Source: Lachnospiraceae bacterium (GTDB lineage: Bacteria > Bacillota > Clostridia > Lachnospirales > Lachnospiraceae). Taken from it: a DNA stretch of 63,007 bases. Below the pieces are notes generated by a model. The model had not been told where the DNA came from. It worked only from the letters and a program-made list of their open reading frames with translations, and made no database searches. A program made the translations under genes and the position numbers. Position 1 is the first letter of the stretch. Every line of letters starts with the position of its first letter. Below, one piece after another: positions 1 to 10,311 of this stretch. The stretch lies in NCBI GenBank assembly GCA_017521605.1, contig JAFXCD010000022.1, forward strand, positions 1-63,007, read 5' to 3'.

Positions 1-3000
1 CAGCTCATCATAGCTATACTGGTACTCACCATAGAGACCGGACTTGGTAGTTATGTTACCATTTCCATCGTAAGCATAGCGATTCTCAGCCAGTATGCCC
101 TCTGTAGTTTTCACACTGTGAAGGGTCAGATTGGCATCCCCGTCATACTCATAGCCTGTCTCTGTGATACCCGGTATCCTTACACTCTTCTTCCTGCCAA
201 AGGCGGTATATTCATACTCCGCCAACAGACGTTCATTATCATATACACTATTTAACCGGTTGTAACCGTCATAGGTATAGTTTACGGTTTTGCCACTGAT
301 ATCCTTCTGCTTAATAATATTTCCATTCAGGTCATACTCGTAAGCTATGAGGGTCTTTCCACTGGCACACTTCTCGCGCAGGCTTCCATCCGGATTGTAG
401 ACATACTCGTAGCGCATGCCGCCGGCAATGGCACTCCTTAAACGACCATCCTCATCATAAACATAGCTTTCCTCCACGGTACCGCCGCCATTTCGTCTGG
501 AGGTAAGGTTTTGGTACATGTTGTAGGTGTAATGAATGCTCCTGCCATCACGAAGAATCTGCTTGGACAAATTGCCACTGATATCATAACCAAACTGCTC
601 TGTAGTTTCATCCTGCCAGGTAATCTGCGACAGCTTGTTAATTTCATTGAAACTGTATTGCACATGATTTCCATTACCATCCACAGACTCTACAATATTG
701 CCTGCATAGTCATAGGCATAGTTCTCTCCACTGCCGTCTGCATGCTTTATGCCTGTAATTCTTCCCCAGGTGTCGTATTCATAGGTTGTAGTATTTGCAT
801 TACCGTCCGTTACCGCCTTCACATTTCCCAGAGCATCATAGGTTATCTGTTCTGACCTCTGCTCTCCGGATATGCTTCCTGTTCTGCGTCCTGCGAAGTC
901 ATATTGGTAGGATATGGGCTTCAGTCCTGCATGCTGCTGTCTGATGACTTCTCCGTAGGCATTAAACTCCTGGCTGAAAAGCACCTCATTATCCCTTCCC
1001 ACCAGCTCTGTCAGTCTGCCACAGCTGTCATATGTATAGCGGATTCCTGTGGTGCTTCCAGCTGCATAATCCACCGGAGGTATCATTTTATCCAGCTTGC
1101 CGTTCACGCTATAGCAATACTTCGTAGTTGCACCAGTTGCGCCAATTTCCTTTACCCTTCGGTTCAAAAGGTCATATTCATAGCGGATGGTAATCCCCTT
1201 ATTATCACGTACTGCAGTCAGATTGCCTGCATGGTCATACTCATAGTAAGTAGTATTTCTGATACCACCCTTTTTCTCTTTATGAGTTTCCGAAACAACA
1301 CGTCCTGCAGCATCATAGCTGTAGTAGATTTCTGAACCATCCGGTAATATCCTCTTAACCAAATTGGCATTTTCATCATAAGCAAAGGTGATTTTTGCTG
1401 CCTTCTGTTTGGTGGATTTGAAATCAGCTGTCTGCAGATACTGCTCCACCTTACCACGCTTGTTATAGCTCCAGCTTCTGATTTGCTTATGTTCATCATT
1501 AATCTTTCTGCTTTCATATGTGAGGTTGCCGTTTCCATCATACTTGTATATAATCTCTGCTCCCAGATTATCGGACACACAAACCAGACGTCCACACACA
1601 TCATACTTGCGGTGCACGATATTTACTCTTCCACTCTGGCTGTTTAGCGTCTGCTCATCCAGATATCTTTTCTCTGTGATTATATTTCCGGTCTTGTCAT
1701 ATTCATATGTGGTAAGACGATAACCGGCTTTGCCGTCTTCATAACTTACCGGTTGACGTATCTGTGTCAACCATCCACATAGATTATACTCATACACTGT
1801 ACCTATACGTTCTGCATCAGTAGTACCTGTATCCATGCCTTTCGCATCAATTTCCTTTTCTATACTACCCATCAGATTATATATATACTTCTTGATGACA
1901 GTTCCATATGGATCAGTTATCTGTGTCATTCTGCCTACAGCATCATATTCGTATTCATATCCGGCACCTTCATCATCCGCTTCCTTATACTCTGCCGGAC
2001 CAATATCCTTGATACATTGTCCCAGTGCATTATATATTCTTCTTCTGGTGCCACCCTCAGGATATTTTACATGTGTCATATTGCCGAACATATCATATAT
2101 CTTCTCAATACCGCTACCCTGCTCACCCTGCAACGCATATGAATTGGGATGAATCTCTTTAGTAGTAGCACCTGCACAATTCACCTGTACAGCACTGATA
2201 TCTCCACAGGGATTCATGGTACGAACCAGTCTCTGTAAAGCATCATAAGTATATTCAATACCGGCACCTTGTAATGCGTTCTCCCTATACTCCTTAGGTC
2301 TGATTATTTTTGTAAGCTTACAAGCCAAATCATAAACAAATTTGGTGGTATTACCCTCTTCATCAATGATAGAAGTCATACAATCAAACGGGTTATATGC
2401 ATATTTTAATATGGTTTTCCCGTTGTCCTGTGACATCATACGTCCTGCCGCATCATAGGTATAGTTCTTCTGTGTACCATCTGCCATTACCACACAAGTA
2501 GGATTTTCGAAATCACAGTCATAATAGTATTCTGTACGGTTTCCGTTTTCATCTATATATGCTACAATTCGTCCAACATCATCATACTCGAAGCATTTTT
2601 CGATAAATACGCCTTCCTCTATCTTTACCTTATTAGAAATCAGGTTGTAATTTGCATCATAACTAAACCTGCTTTCTCGTCCTATATTATCAAAAGACTT
2701 AACCAGATAATTATTTTCATCATATATACATGTCAAAGTTAAACCATTGGGTAATTCACGTTGTAACAGATTACCTGACGAATCATAGGTATATGTAGTA
2801 ACATTACCCATTCGATCCTTATAACGTATCAGATTATCTCCGCCATCGTATTCTTTCTCTTCTCTTGTCTGGTCAGGATATATAATTGCTGTTACCAGAT
2901 TATTACGATTATACTCATACTTCACACTACTTCCGGTAGATACTGTGAGGAATGTATTTACTTTATTAGCATCGTCATAAAGATAAATATACTCTTCACC

Positions 3001-6000
3001 ATCTGCCATTAACTGATGGAGTACACGTCCCTTTCTGTCATACTTACTTGTGATAAATTTCTGACCATTTTCATCCCATACACCAATGATATTTCCGCTT
3101 CCATCATACTCATACTTAACAATTGCCCCATTGGGATAATATACCTTGGTCAGATATTCTCCTTCATACTCGTAAGAAATCTCCCTATTGATATTATCTG
3201 TAATTGAACGAAGCTTCTTGCCTTCGTATGCAAAGGATAAATATACACCAGAAGACAATACTACCTTCGACAATTGCTTACCCTCATAGCTAAAATGGGT
3301 ATAATTATTGTTCTTGTCAGAAATAGTTTCCAGCAAACCTTCTGTGTTATAAAAATATGTTTTCCTCTCCTGCTTATTATATAGAGTATAGCCATTTTTC
3401 TCTTCTGAAAGGGTATATAAGGTATCTCCCTCTCGTTTATTACACCATTGAATCCCATCAGGAACAAAATGTTCTAAGTGATTATCCGGCATACGAACGG
3501 TTATTTCATCACCATTGATATACATTCTGCTTTCCAGATTGTATATCCAGCGATTTCCCAACATATGCCCTTCATTGGTATATACAGACTCATAAGTACG
3601 TACCAATGGAAATACACCCAGAATATCTTTATAGCTCATATCCCTATGGGCAATCTTAAAGCTTCCTGTTACCATATTAACAGGGTCACCTGCAGAGTCC
3701 GTGGTTCTCTCCTTGTCACTATTGGTTTTATTTGTATTGGAAGAACCTTCTCCACTGCTTCCCAATCTGGTTCCTGTATTTCCTTCACCATTAGAGCCAC
3801 TATTACCGTTATTATTTCGGTTTTCGCTTCCCTCTGGAATGTTTTCTGAATCTGAATCCTTCTCTTTCTTCTTATCAATGCTTTGATCGACAATCTCAAA
3901 AATGAAATTTCCAATCACTATGCTTGTATCCGCCCAATCCTGCCCATTTGATGTCCCTTCTCTGGTCCAGATATCAACTAAGCTAGAAACGGTTTCCGGA
4001 ACAAGAAAAAACATATCGACATTATCGGCAATTTTTGAAATCTTCTTAACCCATTTTAAGTTTTTAAAAGTATCTATTGCTTTACCGGCTTTAATAATTG
4101 CTTTTGCACCCTTACCAGTTAATTTAGCAACTTGGCATGCATCTCCCAATCCCGGAATAGCAGAAAGCAGATTAAGCCCAAATCCCACCAAATCTCCACG
4201 TACTAACGATATCGCAGCATTAATCAAATCAGGAATAAATCCCCATACCGGAATTAATCCCGCAAAATCTAATACTAACTGTAACCCATCTAATACAGTA
4301 TCCAGCCAATTGGCATCTGATACAGATTTTTCCTGATACTCGTGTTTTGATGTTCCTACCCACTCAAAATGTTTAGTAGAAATATTAATGTTTTTATTTA
4401 ATAAAATCTGATTATCCTGAGTTACTTGAAGCACCAATTCATTCAACGCATTTATTTCTATATTGGTATGGTTTGGACTATTTCCTACTAATACTGTTCC
4501 TCCCGGTAATATGTAGTCTGCTAATGCCTCATATCCTTTTGCAGCTTTTCCCAAAACATCTAAATGTAATGATCCTAAAAAGTTCTTTCCAGCTGTTTCC
4601 CAATATTTGTCCCAACCCGATGCAAAATTCAGCCCTACTTGCTCCCAATAACCTCTTCCACCATGCTCTTTATGAATCTGAGAACCTGCTTTATGTAATT
4701 CATTACAATCTTGTATTGCGTTCTGCATGGGTGTAAATTCACCATTCACATCAGCTAATATGCCTATTGCTTCTTTTGCATTTATATTAATTCCAGTATC
4801 AGAATAAATCTCCAAAGCTTGTTGAGACATGGTGATTCTTGCCACCTGTCCCTCCCCTTCTCCAGAAGTATTTTCTAACTCAATTCTATCTGTAGCTAAT
4901 CTAATTACATTTCCCATAAAAGACATACTATTATCTTCGGGAATATCAAAATCAGGAGAACTGATATCTGTTCGCTTACTTCCCAAACAAACAGTCTGCC
5001 CTGTATTGTCATAATAAATATATACTTCGTTTCCTACATCCGGCATACAGTAGAAAGAATTACTTATAGCACTTTCATAAGGAATCCATGGCTTATCTCC
5101 TGTCTCACCCTTATCTGTAGGATAACTCACTTGTATAAAATTACCCTCCACTTGTTCCACGATACCGGTTAATATTTGACTTTCTAACTCTGCATTATGG
5201 CTTTCCAATGCATTAGCATGTACTGTTCCTTTACGTTGAAGGCCCAATCGGTTCACCATGAGACCTCCATCAGAAAAAATCTCATTTTCCACCACCCGAT
5301 ATCCGTTAATCAAATCTCCGGGACAAATATTTAATACTTCTGTCTCTACATCTAATACCTGATACTCTGCTGATGATACTGTAATACCTAATGAAAGCAT
5401 ATCTGTTCGCATAGCATTTACATCCACATGTGTTCCATATGTTCTATATGGTATATTTCTTTGGGTCACATCTGGCTCTCCTACAAAGACATACATCCTT
5501 GCCACACGAGGATTCACAAAAACTTCCTTACCATACTGCGCTGCTATTCGTTTAAGAAACTTCCAATCTGTTTCATGTTCCTGAGACAACGTAAATGGAA
5601 TCTCTACATCTTTGTCAATTATTAATGTTGCTGAATATTCATCATATGTCTCTTCAAATAGCTCTCCTAATGTCTTAGACATGCTCTGATATGTATTGTA
5701 CTCCTTTTCCATATCTGCCAGTACAGAATGAGTCATTACTTCAATATCCAGTTCACGGTATTCCGGCGCCTCAAACACTTCTGCTTCTACACATATACCA
5801 GAAAATATCCTGCTATTCGTATCATCGTTTAGATTGACTTCTGTACCTCTTATTCTTTTTGGCATATCTTCTGACTTTTCATACTCCACCAGAAGTTTTA
5901 CCTTCATTTCTCCATGATTTCCCACTTTATTTTTTACCGATATATCTAGTATTGATAAGTAATCAATATTACAATCCAGTTTTAAAAATGCCTGAGGTAT

Positions 6001-6003
6001 CAT
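1..6003 (-). CDS. VgrG-RHS fusion, polymorphic toxin-type spike effector (C-terminus outside window)
   Basis: An open frame of 2001 codons runs off the left edge, so the C-terminal toxin is not visible. The start has an AAGGAG site about 8 nt upstream. Residues 1-290 resemble the gp27-like part of VgrG, including the family hallmark HETDWKFLKRIAAQYG; an OB-fold gp5-like segment follows at about 275-330 (YCMPDVGNEVYIYYDN). Residues about 575-630 are hydrophobic and Gly/Ala-rich, like a membrane-insertion region. A Ser/Asn/Gly-rich linker lies at about 715-768. A DUF6531-type RHS start follows (DPVNMVTGSFKIAHRD ... VRTYES), and then dozens of YD repeats (YEYDxxGN) to the edge. In RHS proteins these repeats form a cocoon around a C-terminal toxin. 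It is the last visible gene of cassette A, after the PAAR-like gene and a membrane protein. An effector role is inferred from architecture. Confidence 0.88.
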   Translation of the reverse strand, partial: MIPQAFLKLDCNIDYLSILDISVKNKVGNHGEMKVKLLVEYEKSEDMPKRIRGTEVNLNDDTNSRIFSGICVEAEVFEAPEYRELDIEVMTHSVLADMEKEYNTYQSMSKTLGELFEETYDEYSATLIIDKDVEIPFTLSQEHETDWKFLKRIAAQYGKEVFVNPRVARMYVFVGEPDVTQRNIPYRTYGTHVDVNAMRTDMLSLGITVSSAEYQVLDVETEVLNICPGDLINGYRVVENEIFSDGGLMVNRLGLQRKGTVHANALESHNAELESQILTGIVEQVEGNFIQVSYPTDKGETGDKPWIPYESAISNSFYCMPDVGNEVYIYYDNTGQTVCLGSKRTDISSPDFDIPEDNSMSFMGNVIRLATDRIELENTSGEGEGQVARITMSQQALEIYSDTGININAKEAIGILADVNGEFTPMQNAIQDCNELHKAGSQIHKEHGGRGYWEQVGLNFASGWDKYWETAGKNFLGSLHLDVLGKAAKGYEALADYILPGGTVLVGNSPNHTNIEINALNELVLQVTQDNQILLNKNINISTKHFEWVGTSKHEYQEKSVSDANWLDTVLDGLQLVLDFAGLIPVWGFIPDLINAAISLVRGDLVGFGLNLLSAIPGLGDACQVAKLTGKGAKAIIKAGKAIDTFKNLKWVKKISKIADNVDMFFLVPETVSSLVDIWTREGTSNGQDWADTSIVIGNFIFEIVDQSIDKKKEKDSDSENIPEGSENRNNNGNSGSNGEGNTGTRLGSSGEGSSNTNKTNSDKERTTDSAGDPVNMVTGSFKIAHRDMSYKDILGVFPLVRTYESVYTNEGHMLGNRWIYNLESRMYINGDEITVRMPDNHLEHFVPDGIQWCNKREGDTLYTLSEEKNGYTLYNKQERKTYFYNTEGLLETISDKNNNYTHFSYEGKQLSKVVLSSGVYLSFAYEGKKLRSITDNINREISYEYEGEYLTKVYYPNGAIVKYEYDGSGNIIGVWDENGQKFITSKYDRKGRVLHQLMADGEEYIYLYDDANKVNTFLTVSTGSSVKYEYNRNNLVTAIIYPDQTREEKEYDGGDNLIRYKDRMGNVTTYTYDSSGNLLQRELPNGLTLTCIYDENNYLVKSFDNIGRESRFSYDANYNLISNKVKIEEGVFIEKCFEYDDVGRIVAYIDENGNRTEYYYDCDFENPTCVVMADGTQKNYTYDAAGRMMSQDNGKTILKYAYNPFDCMTSIIDEEGNTTKFVYDLACKLTKIIRPKEYRENALQGAGIEYTYDALQRLVRTMNPCGDISAVQVNCAGATTKEIHPNSYALQGEQGSGIEKIYDMFGNMTHVKYPEGGTRRRIYNALGQCIKDIGPAEYKEADDEGAGYEYEYDAVGRMTQITDPYGTVIKKYIYNLMGSIEKEIDAKGMDTGTTDAERIGTVYEYNLCGWLTQIRQPVSYEDGKAGYRLTTYEYDKTGNIITEKRYLDEQTLNSQSGRVNIVHRKYDVCGRLVCVSDNLGAEIIYKYDGNGNLTYESRKINDEHKQIRSWSYNKRGKVEQYLQTADFKSTKQKAAKITFAYDENANLVKRILPDGSEIYYSYDAAGRVVSETHKEKKGGIRNTTYYEYDHAGNLTAVRDNKGITIRYEYDLLNRRVKEIGATGATTKYCYSVNGKLDKMIPPVDYAAGSTTGIRYTYDSCGRLTELVGRDNEVLFSQEFNAYGEVIRQQHAGLKPISYQYDFAGRRTGSISGEQRSEQITYDALGNVKAVTDGNANTTTYEYDTWGRITGIKHADGSGENYAYDYAGNIVESVDGNGNHVQYSFNEINKLSQITWQDETTEQFGYDISGNLSKQILRDGRSIHYTYNMYQNLTSRRNGGGTVEESYVYDEDGRLRSAIAGGMRYEYVYNPDGSLREKCASGKTLIAYEYDLNGNIIKQKDISGKTVNYTYDGYNRLNSVYDNERLLAEYEYTAFGRKKSVRIPGITETGYEYDGDANLTLHSVKTTEGILAENRYAYDGNGNITTKSGLYGEYQYSYDEL

Positions 6004-6032
6004 TTATCCCCACTCCTTCTCACGTAATATAT

Positions 6033-6824
6033 TTATTCTTTCCTTTTACTTTTTATATAAAGCTCCAGACCACAACATATAACTGAGGCTACTACAAAAA
6101 ATAATACTGCTCTTTTCAGTGGTGAAATATCTCCCACTTCTATATCCTCCCACTTACCTACCATATCAACATACCAAACCATATTCTCTGGTTGAATTCC
6201 TAGCATTTCACTTTGTCCCGGAAATTCAATTCGTACTTTTTCTTCTTGCAAGGATTGGTGTGTTCTATATACCCCAATGGGAAGCTTAATCTTTTTACCC
6301 GCAGGTATATCTAATAAATTCATATCAACCAATACATATATCTTTTCACCACTATCAAGTGTAACTGCATACCACTCGCCATAAGATATTCCACTAAGAT
6401 TCCATATTACTTGACGTGTATAATACAAGATATCCCCTAACAATCCATCCCCTAATCCATATCGCTCCTTGACTTGACTTCCTACATGCTTATGCGCAAC
6501 CTTAGAATGGAAATCACCCGACTCACTAAAATCTTTTATTAAAAAAGTTCTTGTTGGTACAATATCTTCCTTTGATACTTCTATTGTAAAATACTCATTT
6601 GCCATAATATCTTCAATTGCTTTTACTACCGGAACATCATCTCCTGGCGGATATCCAACTGCCATCCCCTTCTTATATTTATCGAAGACGTCCTGATAAC
6701 TAAGCGCTTTTTGCTTTTCATAATATGGTTTATAATGATTTATAGAAGCAATACCTAAAGTAATAGTCAGCACTAATATTATTTCCACATTCGTTAATAT
6801 ATTTAAAGATTTCTCTTTATTCAC
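6033..6824 (-). CDS. Membrane protein with one TM helix at each end, next to the VgrG-RHS gene
   Basis: 263 residues, GTG start with AGGAAAG about 8 nt upstream. I do not recognise the family. A hydrophobic helix lies near residues 8-28 (NVEIILVLTITLGIASI) and a second near 233-253 (AVLFFVVASVICCGLELYI), followed by a short basic tail. The roughly 200-residue loop between them is polar and probably faces outward. It sits between the DUF4280 tip gene and the VgrG-RHS gene with short gaps. It has no counterpart at the same place in cassette B, so it is probably specific to this effector. Immunity protein, adaptor or chaperone are all possible; nothing in the sequence decides between them. Confidence 0.6.
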   Translation of the reverse strand: MNKEKSLNILTNVEIILVLTITLGIASINHYKPYYEKQKALSYQDVFDKYKKGMAVGYPPGDDVPVVKAIEDIMANEYFTIEVSKEDIVPTRTFLIKDFSESGDFHSKVAHKHVGSQVKERYGLGDGLLGDILYYTRQVIWNLSGISYGEWYAVTLDSGEKIYVLVDMNLLDIPAGKKIKLPIGVYRTHQSLQEEKVRIEFPGQSEMLGIQPENMVWYVDMVGKWEDIEVGDISPLKRAVLFFVVASVICCGLELYIKSKRKE

Positions 6825-6840
6825 TATCTCTTTCCTCTAA

Positions 6841-7326
6841 TCATCCTACATCTTTATCCGTAATGGTAATAACACCACCATACATACAAGTCAATTGATG
6901 GTCTGTACTTAAAGCAGGAGCACCTTCCACAATATGTACTTTGTCCTCCATTTTATCACTTACATCCTCCCAAGGTGTAAAAGTTTTTGGATTGCATTTA
7001 CAACCACCAAATGTATCCACCACTGCCCCTCCTATTACAAGCATTCCTAAAGGTCCACCAACAAGAGCACCTGCTCCTAAACAAGTAGAAGAAATACTTG
7101 CTGTTGCTGTTATCAATGCTAAATTAAGAGGATTCTTTAATGATTTGCATTGTCCAAAATGCACTATATTCTTACCTGTTCCCGGCTCGTGGTCGTTTTC
7201 ATTTAATAATGGCTCCCCCTCATCAAAACGAATGCCATGATCTTTTGGCGCATTCAAATAATTAACTTTTGTGCCACAGCTACATTCCATATGAGCCAAT
7301 CTGCACACATATTCTTTTCCTGCCAT
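6841..7326 (-). CDS. DUF4280 PAAR-like spike tip protein (cassette A)
   Basis: 161 residues. The pattern fits DUF4280 PAAR-like proteins: an N-terminal Cys-rich start (CRLAHMECSCGTKVNYL), a conserved DHGIRF segment, a central CKCNP, and the closing Cys-Met-Tyr-Gly-Gly-Val-Ile strand (LTCMYGGVITI) after a 'paLstdhqL' segment. Such proteins cap VgrG trimers as the sharp metal-binding tip of contractile injection systems. Unlike its paralogue in cassette B it carries a central hydrophobic stretch (about residues 87-118), as in PAAR proteins that travel with membrane-inserting effectors. It lies 6 nt after the Imm11-like gene and directly before the membrane protein and VgrG-RHS genes. Tip function is inferred from family and context. 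Confidence 0.8.
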   Translation of the reverse strand: MAGKEYVCRLAHMECSCGTKVNYLNAPKDHGIRFDEGEPLLNENDHEPGTGKNIVHFGQCKSLKNPLNLALITATASISSTCLGAGALVGGPLGMLVIGGAVVDTFGGCKCNPKTFTPWEDVSDKMEDKVHIVEGAPALSTDHQLTCMYGGVITITDKDVG

Positions 7327-7332
7327 AATCTT

Positions 7333-7869
7333 CTACCTCCCTATTTCCACTTCTTCAATACATATTCCATACATATGACGACGTAGGATGCTTTCTACTA
7401 CTGCTTCCGTAACAATAACTCGCTCCTCCCTGATGTCTCCTACTTTAAACACATCCCTTTGAGGTATTTTATCCTGATGTAATATCAGCTTTTCCACACT
7501 ACCATTGGGTAATACCTTCATATCCGGGTGACCACATGTATACGCTTCAACCCCGGGTGCCCAATAGCTATGCATCTTTACATTCTGTTCGTCCCTCTTA
7601 TCATCATATACATGTAAGCCTCTGAAAATCATTTCTCGTTCATATAATTTCAAAAGCTTTTTTAACTCATTATCAACCATGAACACAGGTTCATGTATAA
7701 TCGCTGGGAATTCCACATTCTCAAAATCATTATAGTATCCAACTGCTAACTTGGGGAGAGCGCTTACTTCATCTTTTGCCATATTGTAGTGATATAATCG
7801 AGAATCAAAATCTACAATTTTAATCGGATTTTTCACGTTCTCACTCTGCCTTATACTAAACAGATGCAT
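7333..7869 (-). CDS. Imm11/DUF1629-like protein conserved in both cassettes (A)
   Basis: 178 residues from the chosen start, where AGGAGG stands 6 nt before ATG; an upstream ATG at 7884 lacks such a site. The C-terminal half resembles Imm11 (DUF1629) proteins: 'KIPQRDVFKVGD', then 'ERVIVTEAVVESILRR' and the closing 'YGICIEEVEI'. Its counterpart in cassette B has the same ending (YIFGFRLRELEVE) and the same position just before the DUF4280 gene. Imm11 members are usually discussed as immunity proteins. Strict conservation of this position in both cassettes, next to the tip gene, suggests a structural or tip-loading role instead. It overlaps the preceding gene by 14 nt, which implies translational coupling. 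Confidence 0.6.
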   Translation of the reverse strand: MHLFSIRQSENVKNPIKIVDFDSRLYHYNMAKDEVSALPKLAVGYYNDFENVEFPAIIHEPVFMVDNELKKLLKLYEREMIFRGLHVYDDKRDEQNVKMHSYWAPGVEAYTCGHPDMKVLPNGSVEKLILHQDKIPQRDVFKVGDIREERVIVTEAVVESILRRHMYGICIEEVEIGR

Positions 7870-8917
7870 TTTCTTCCTCCTCATTTGTTATATATTCTGC
7901 AAAATCCGAGTTCTGCACGATAGACTTATTGTCTACCCTTACCTGTCTTATACGTGTTTCATATATGTTTGCATTTGAAATATCGCATTCTATATAAGAA
8001 ACCTGCTTCATATCACAATTATCATACTTAAGATGTCTGCATGCAAATCCCTTGTACCCTGAATATGCATTCCCATCCACTTTAACGTATTCCACCTTTT
8101 GAAATGTACAATTAATAAACTCGCACCCTCTTATATCACAATTATCAAAAACGGTCTTTTTAAAATCACAATTCTCAAATGTACAATCTACTAAACTGCT
8201 ATTTTGAAATACAGAATCACGAAAAGCACAGTCAATAAATCTTGCCCCTTCCAATTCCAATCTTCTAAATTCCTTTTTGGTATAAATTGACTTAATATAT
8301 TTCCTATAAATCAGAGTTTCTCCATCAACATTAAAAAAGATATCCAACGGGGCACGTTCAACATATATATACTCCTGCTTATCCATATATTCACCCACCG
8401 AAATGTAAAAGTCCTTTTCTTTTTTAATGTCTTTTAACTCTTTCAGTTTCTCTGCCATTTTCCATTGATATCGAAGATTCTCCTTGAAAATATGGATAAT
8501 CCAATCCACTGTTTTAGACATACAGATATCCACATCCCCCAGTAGCAATGTATCGTATTCTTCCACCTTAAGCAATAATTTTTCCCTTAATTCCTCCAAT
8601 CCGACTATTGCCCAACGAACCGGCATTTCCTCTGTAATAATTGCCTCTGACAACACTCCTCTTTCTCCATATACATCTATCCTAATCACCGGTGTTCCCT
8701 TTAACACACTATATCGCATCAACGACAGATGTATACATTTTATGGGAATATCTTCCATCTCCTGCACCTTTCGCACCATTTCCAATATGCGACTTAATTT
8801 ATAACTTACTGCCGCCAGAAAACTATCCTGCTCCTCTGCATATACTTCCAACATTTTCTTCAAGGTGGCATTTCTTAAGCCAATAAATTCATTTTTCAAA
8901 AATTCTTCTCTACTCAT
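7856..8917 (-). CDS. Cassette protein with C-terminal pentapeptide repeats (A)
   Basis: 353 residues. The N-terminal 190 residues appear distantly related to the 205-residue protein at the same place in cassette B (shared spacing of helices, 'IxIxxY' and Glu/Leu-rich segments). Residues about 222-335 form a pentapeptide-repeat right-handed helix of the A(D/N)LXX type: FIDCAF, SVFQNS, SLVDCTF, NCDFKKTVF, NCDIRGCEF, NCTFQKV, NCDMKQVSYIECDI. The pentapeptide extension is absent from the cassette B version. It lies immediately after the short VgrG gene. Function is unknown; the repeat region may be a binding platform for the spike or an effector. Confidence 0.7.
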   Translation of the reverse strand: MSREEFLKNEFIGLRNATLKKMLEVYAEEQDSFLAAVSYKLSRILEMVRKVQEMEDIPIKCIHLSLMRYSVLKGTPVIRIDVYGERGVLSEAIITEEMPVRWAIVGLEELREKLLLKVEEYDTLLLGDVDICMSKTVDWIIHIFKENLRYQWKMAEKLKELKDIKKEKDFYISVGEYMDKQEYIYVERAPLDIFFNVDGETLIYRKYIKSIYTKKEFRRLELEGARFIDCAFRDSVFQNSSLVDCTFENCDFKKTVFDNCDIRGCEFINCTFQKVEYVKVDGNAYSGYKGFACRHLKYDNCDMKQVSYIECDISNANIYETRIRQVRVDNKSIVQNSDFAEYITNEEEENASV

Positions 8918-8928
8918 TTTGTCAACCC

Positions 8929-10284
8929 TTAATTAATCAACATCTCTTCTCCACCAAAACTGATTTTATCAGGTAAAATATCAATATATGACGAACCTGT
9001 ATGTAATAAAATCTCATGCTGTCCTTCAATTTCCACCGTTGTATCAGAAGATATTTTAATCGTTCTTGGAGATGTAATATTAATGTTTTGGTCTGAAGAT
9101 ATGGTAATACCATTTTCCTCTTTTAATGAAATGATTATCTTTCCGGTTTCACAAGAAATCACAATCCCATCCGGAGTTAATAATATTTCCTTATTTTCAT
9201 TCCTCCATGATTTATAGAGCGGGTTCTCCTGTGGAGATACATTAACTGAGCTTGCTGCGAAAGCATCAGTTTCTTTTTCAGACGGAAAGAATATTCTAAC
9301 AATATCCCCTTCCTTGGGCATACAATAAAAACCACTTCCATCATCAGAGGAATATGCTGTGGAATATGGGAACCAATAATCCGAATCACTCGCAAACTGT
9401 TCATCAACATCCAACAAATATACCCTTACCTTATCGGCTTTTACTTCCTTTACCTCACCACGGAACATTCTGCCAGAGACCTGGGTGTTTTGTAAAGTAA
9501 GCGGTACACTAAATACTTTATGAGATCCATACTGATAATAACATTTCAATATACCATCTACTAATTCTGCACGCACAGCCACTATATATCCTTCATTGCC
9601 AAACATATCTCCCAAAAAAGCATAGTCATAGGAGGTACCTGTATATACCATACACGAGCCTTTATCATTAGTATTCATCCTACTCTTAAGGATTGTAGAG
9701 CCAGTACGGTTTAACACACTGATTTGTCGTTGTGCACTTGGTACTCCTACAATAATTCTTGGAATCCTCGCCCTAACATCCGGACATATACCAGCCTGAA
9801 AACGGCTAGCCATTCTTCTTACAAATTCCCAATCGGTTTCATTATACTGCATAACAATACCACCTATCTTGGTATCGCTTACATTCATCTCTACCTCTGC
9901 CTTGTCTCCAAACATCTGTTCAAACATCTCGCCATAGGACATTCCTGTTTTTTGAAAGGTCCGACTGTTTCTTGCGATATCCAACAAATAGCTGGTAGAA
10001 ATCAAAGTCACTTCCATTATACAATAAACGTCTTCATACCCAAGTTGCGCGTTCAATACAACACCACAGAACATGTATTGTGGTTGTTCTTCTGCAGTAG
10101 TTATTATTGAAACAAATAACTGGTCTGTCAGACGTGCGGCTTCTTCTTTTGCTATAGAAGCCTCTACCTCTCCTTTAATCCTTGCCGTACTATGCTCATC
10201 AATACAATGATTAATTTCCAATGCTAATATTTTATTAAACTTAATTCCGTTAACTCTAATAGAATCATATGTAATCGTAGCCAT
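8929..10284 (-). CDS. Short VgrG/Pvc8-type spike protein (cassette A)
   Basis: 451 residues, good GGGAAGGG site. The gp27-like part contains the signature MQYNETDWEFVRRMASRF at about 145-162. A gp5-like OB fold follows at about 275-345 with FYCMPKEGDIVRIFFPSEKE. The C-terminal 80 residues are short beta-strand repeats (GITISS, INITSP, TIKISSD, TVEIEG), as expected for the triple-stranded needle. There is no effector domain, so this looks like a structural spike, while the VgrG-RHS protein later in the cassette carries cargo. It is preceded by the DcrB-like gene and followed by the pentapeptide protein. Confidence 0.88.
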   Translation of the reverse strand: MATITYDSIRVNGIKFNKILALEINHCIDEHSTARIKGEVEASIAKEEAARLTDQLFVSIITTAEEQPQYMFCGVVLNAQLGYEDVYCIMEVTLISTSYLLDIARNSRTFQKTGMSYGEMFEQMFGDKAEVEMNVSDTKIGGIVMQYNETDWEFVRRMASRFQAGICPDVRARIPRIIVGVPSAQRQISVLNRTGSTILKSRMNTNDKGSCMVYTGTSYDYAFLGDMFGNEGYIVAVRAELVDGILKCYYQYGSHKVFSVPLTLQNTQVSGRMFRGEVKEVKADKVRVYLLDVDEQFASDSDYWFPYSTAYSSDDGSGFYCMPKEGDIVRIFFPSEKETDAFAASSVNVSPQENPLYKSWRNENKEILLTPDGIVISCETGKIIISLKEENGITISSDQNINITSPRTIKISSDTTVEIEGQHEILLHTGSSYIDILPDKISFGGEEMLIN

Positions 10285-10311
10285 TTTACCCTTCCCATCC
10301 TCTTAATTATT

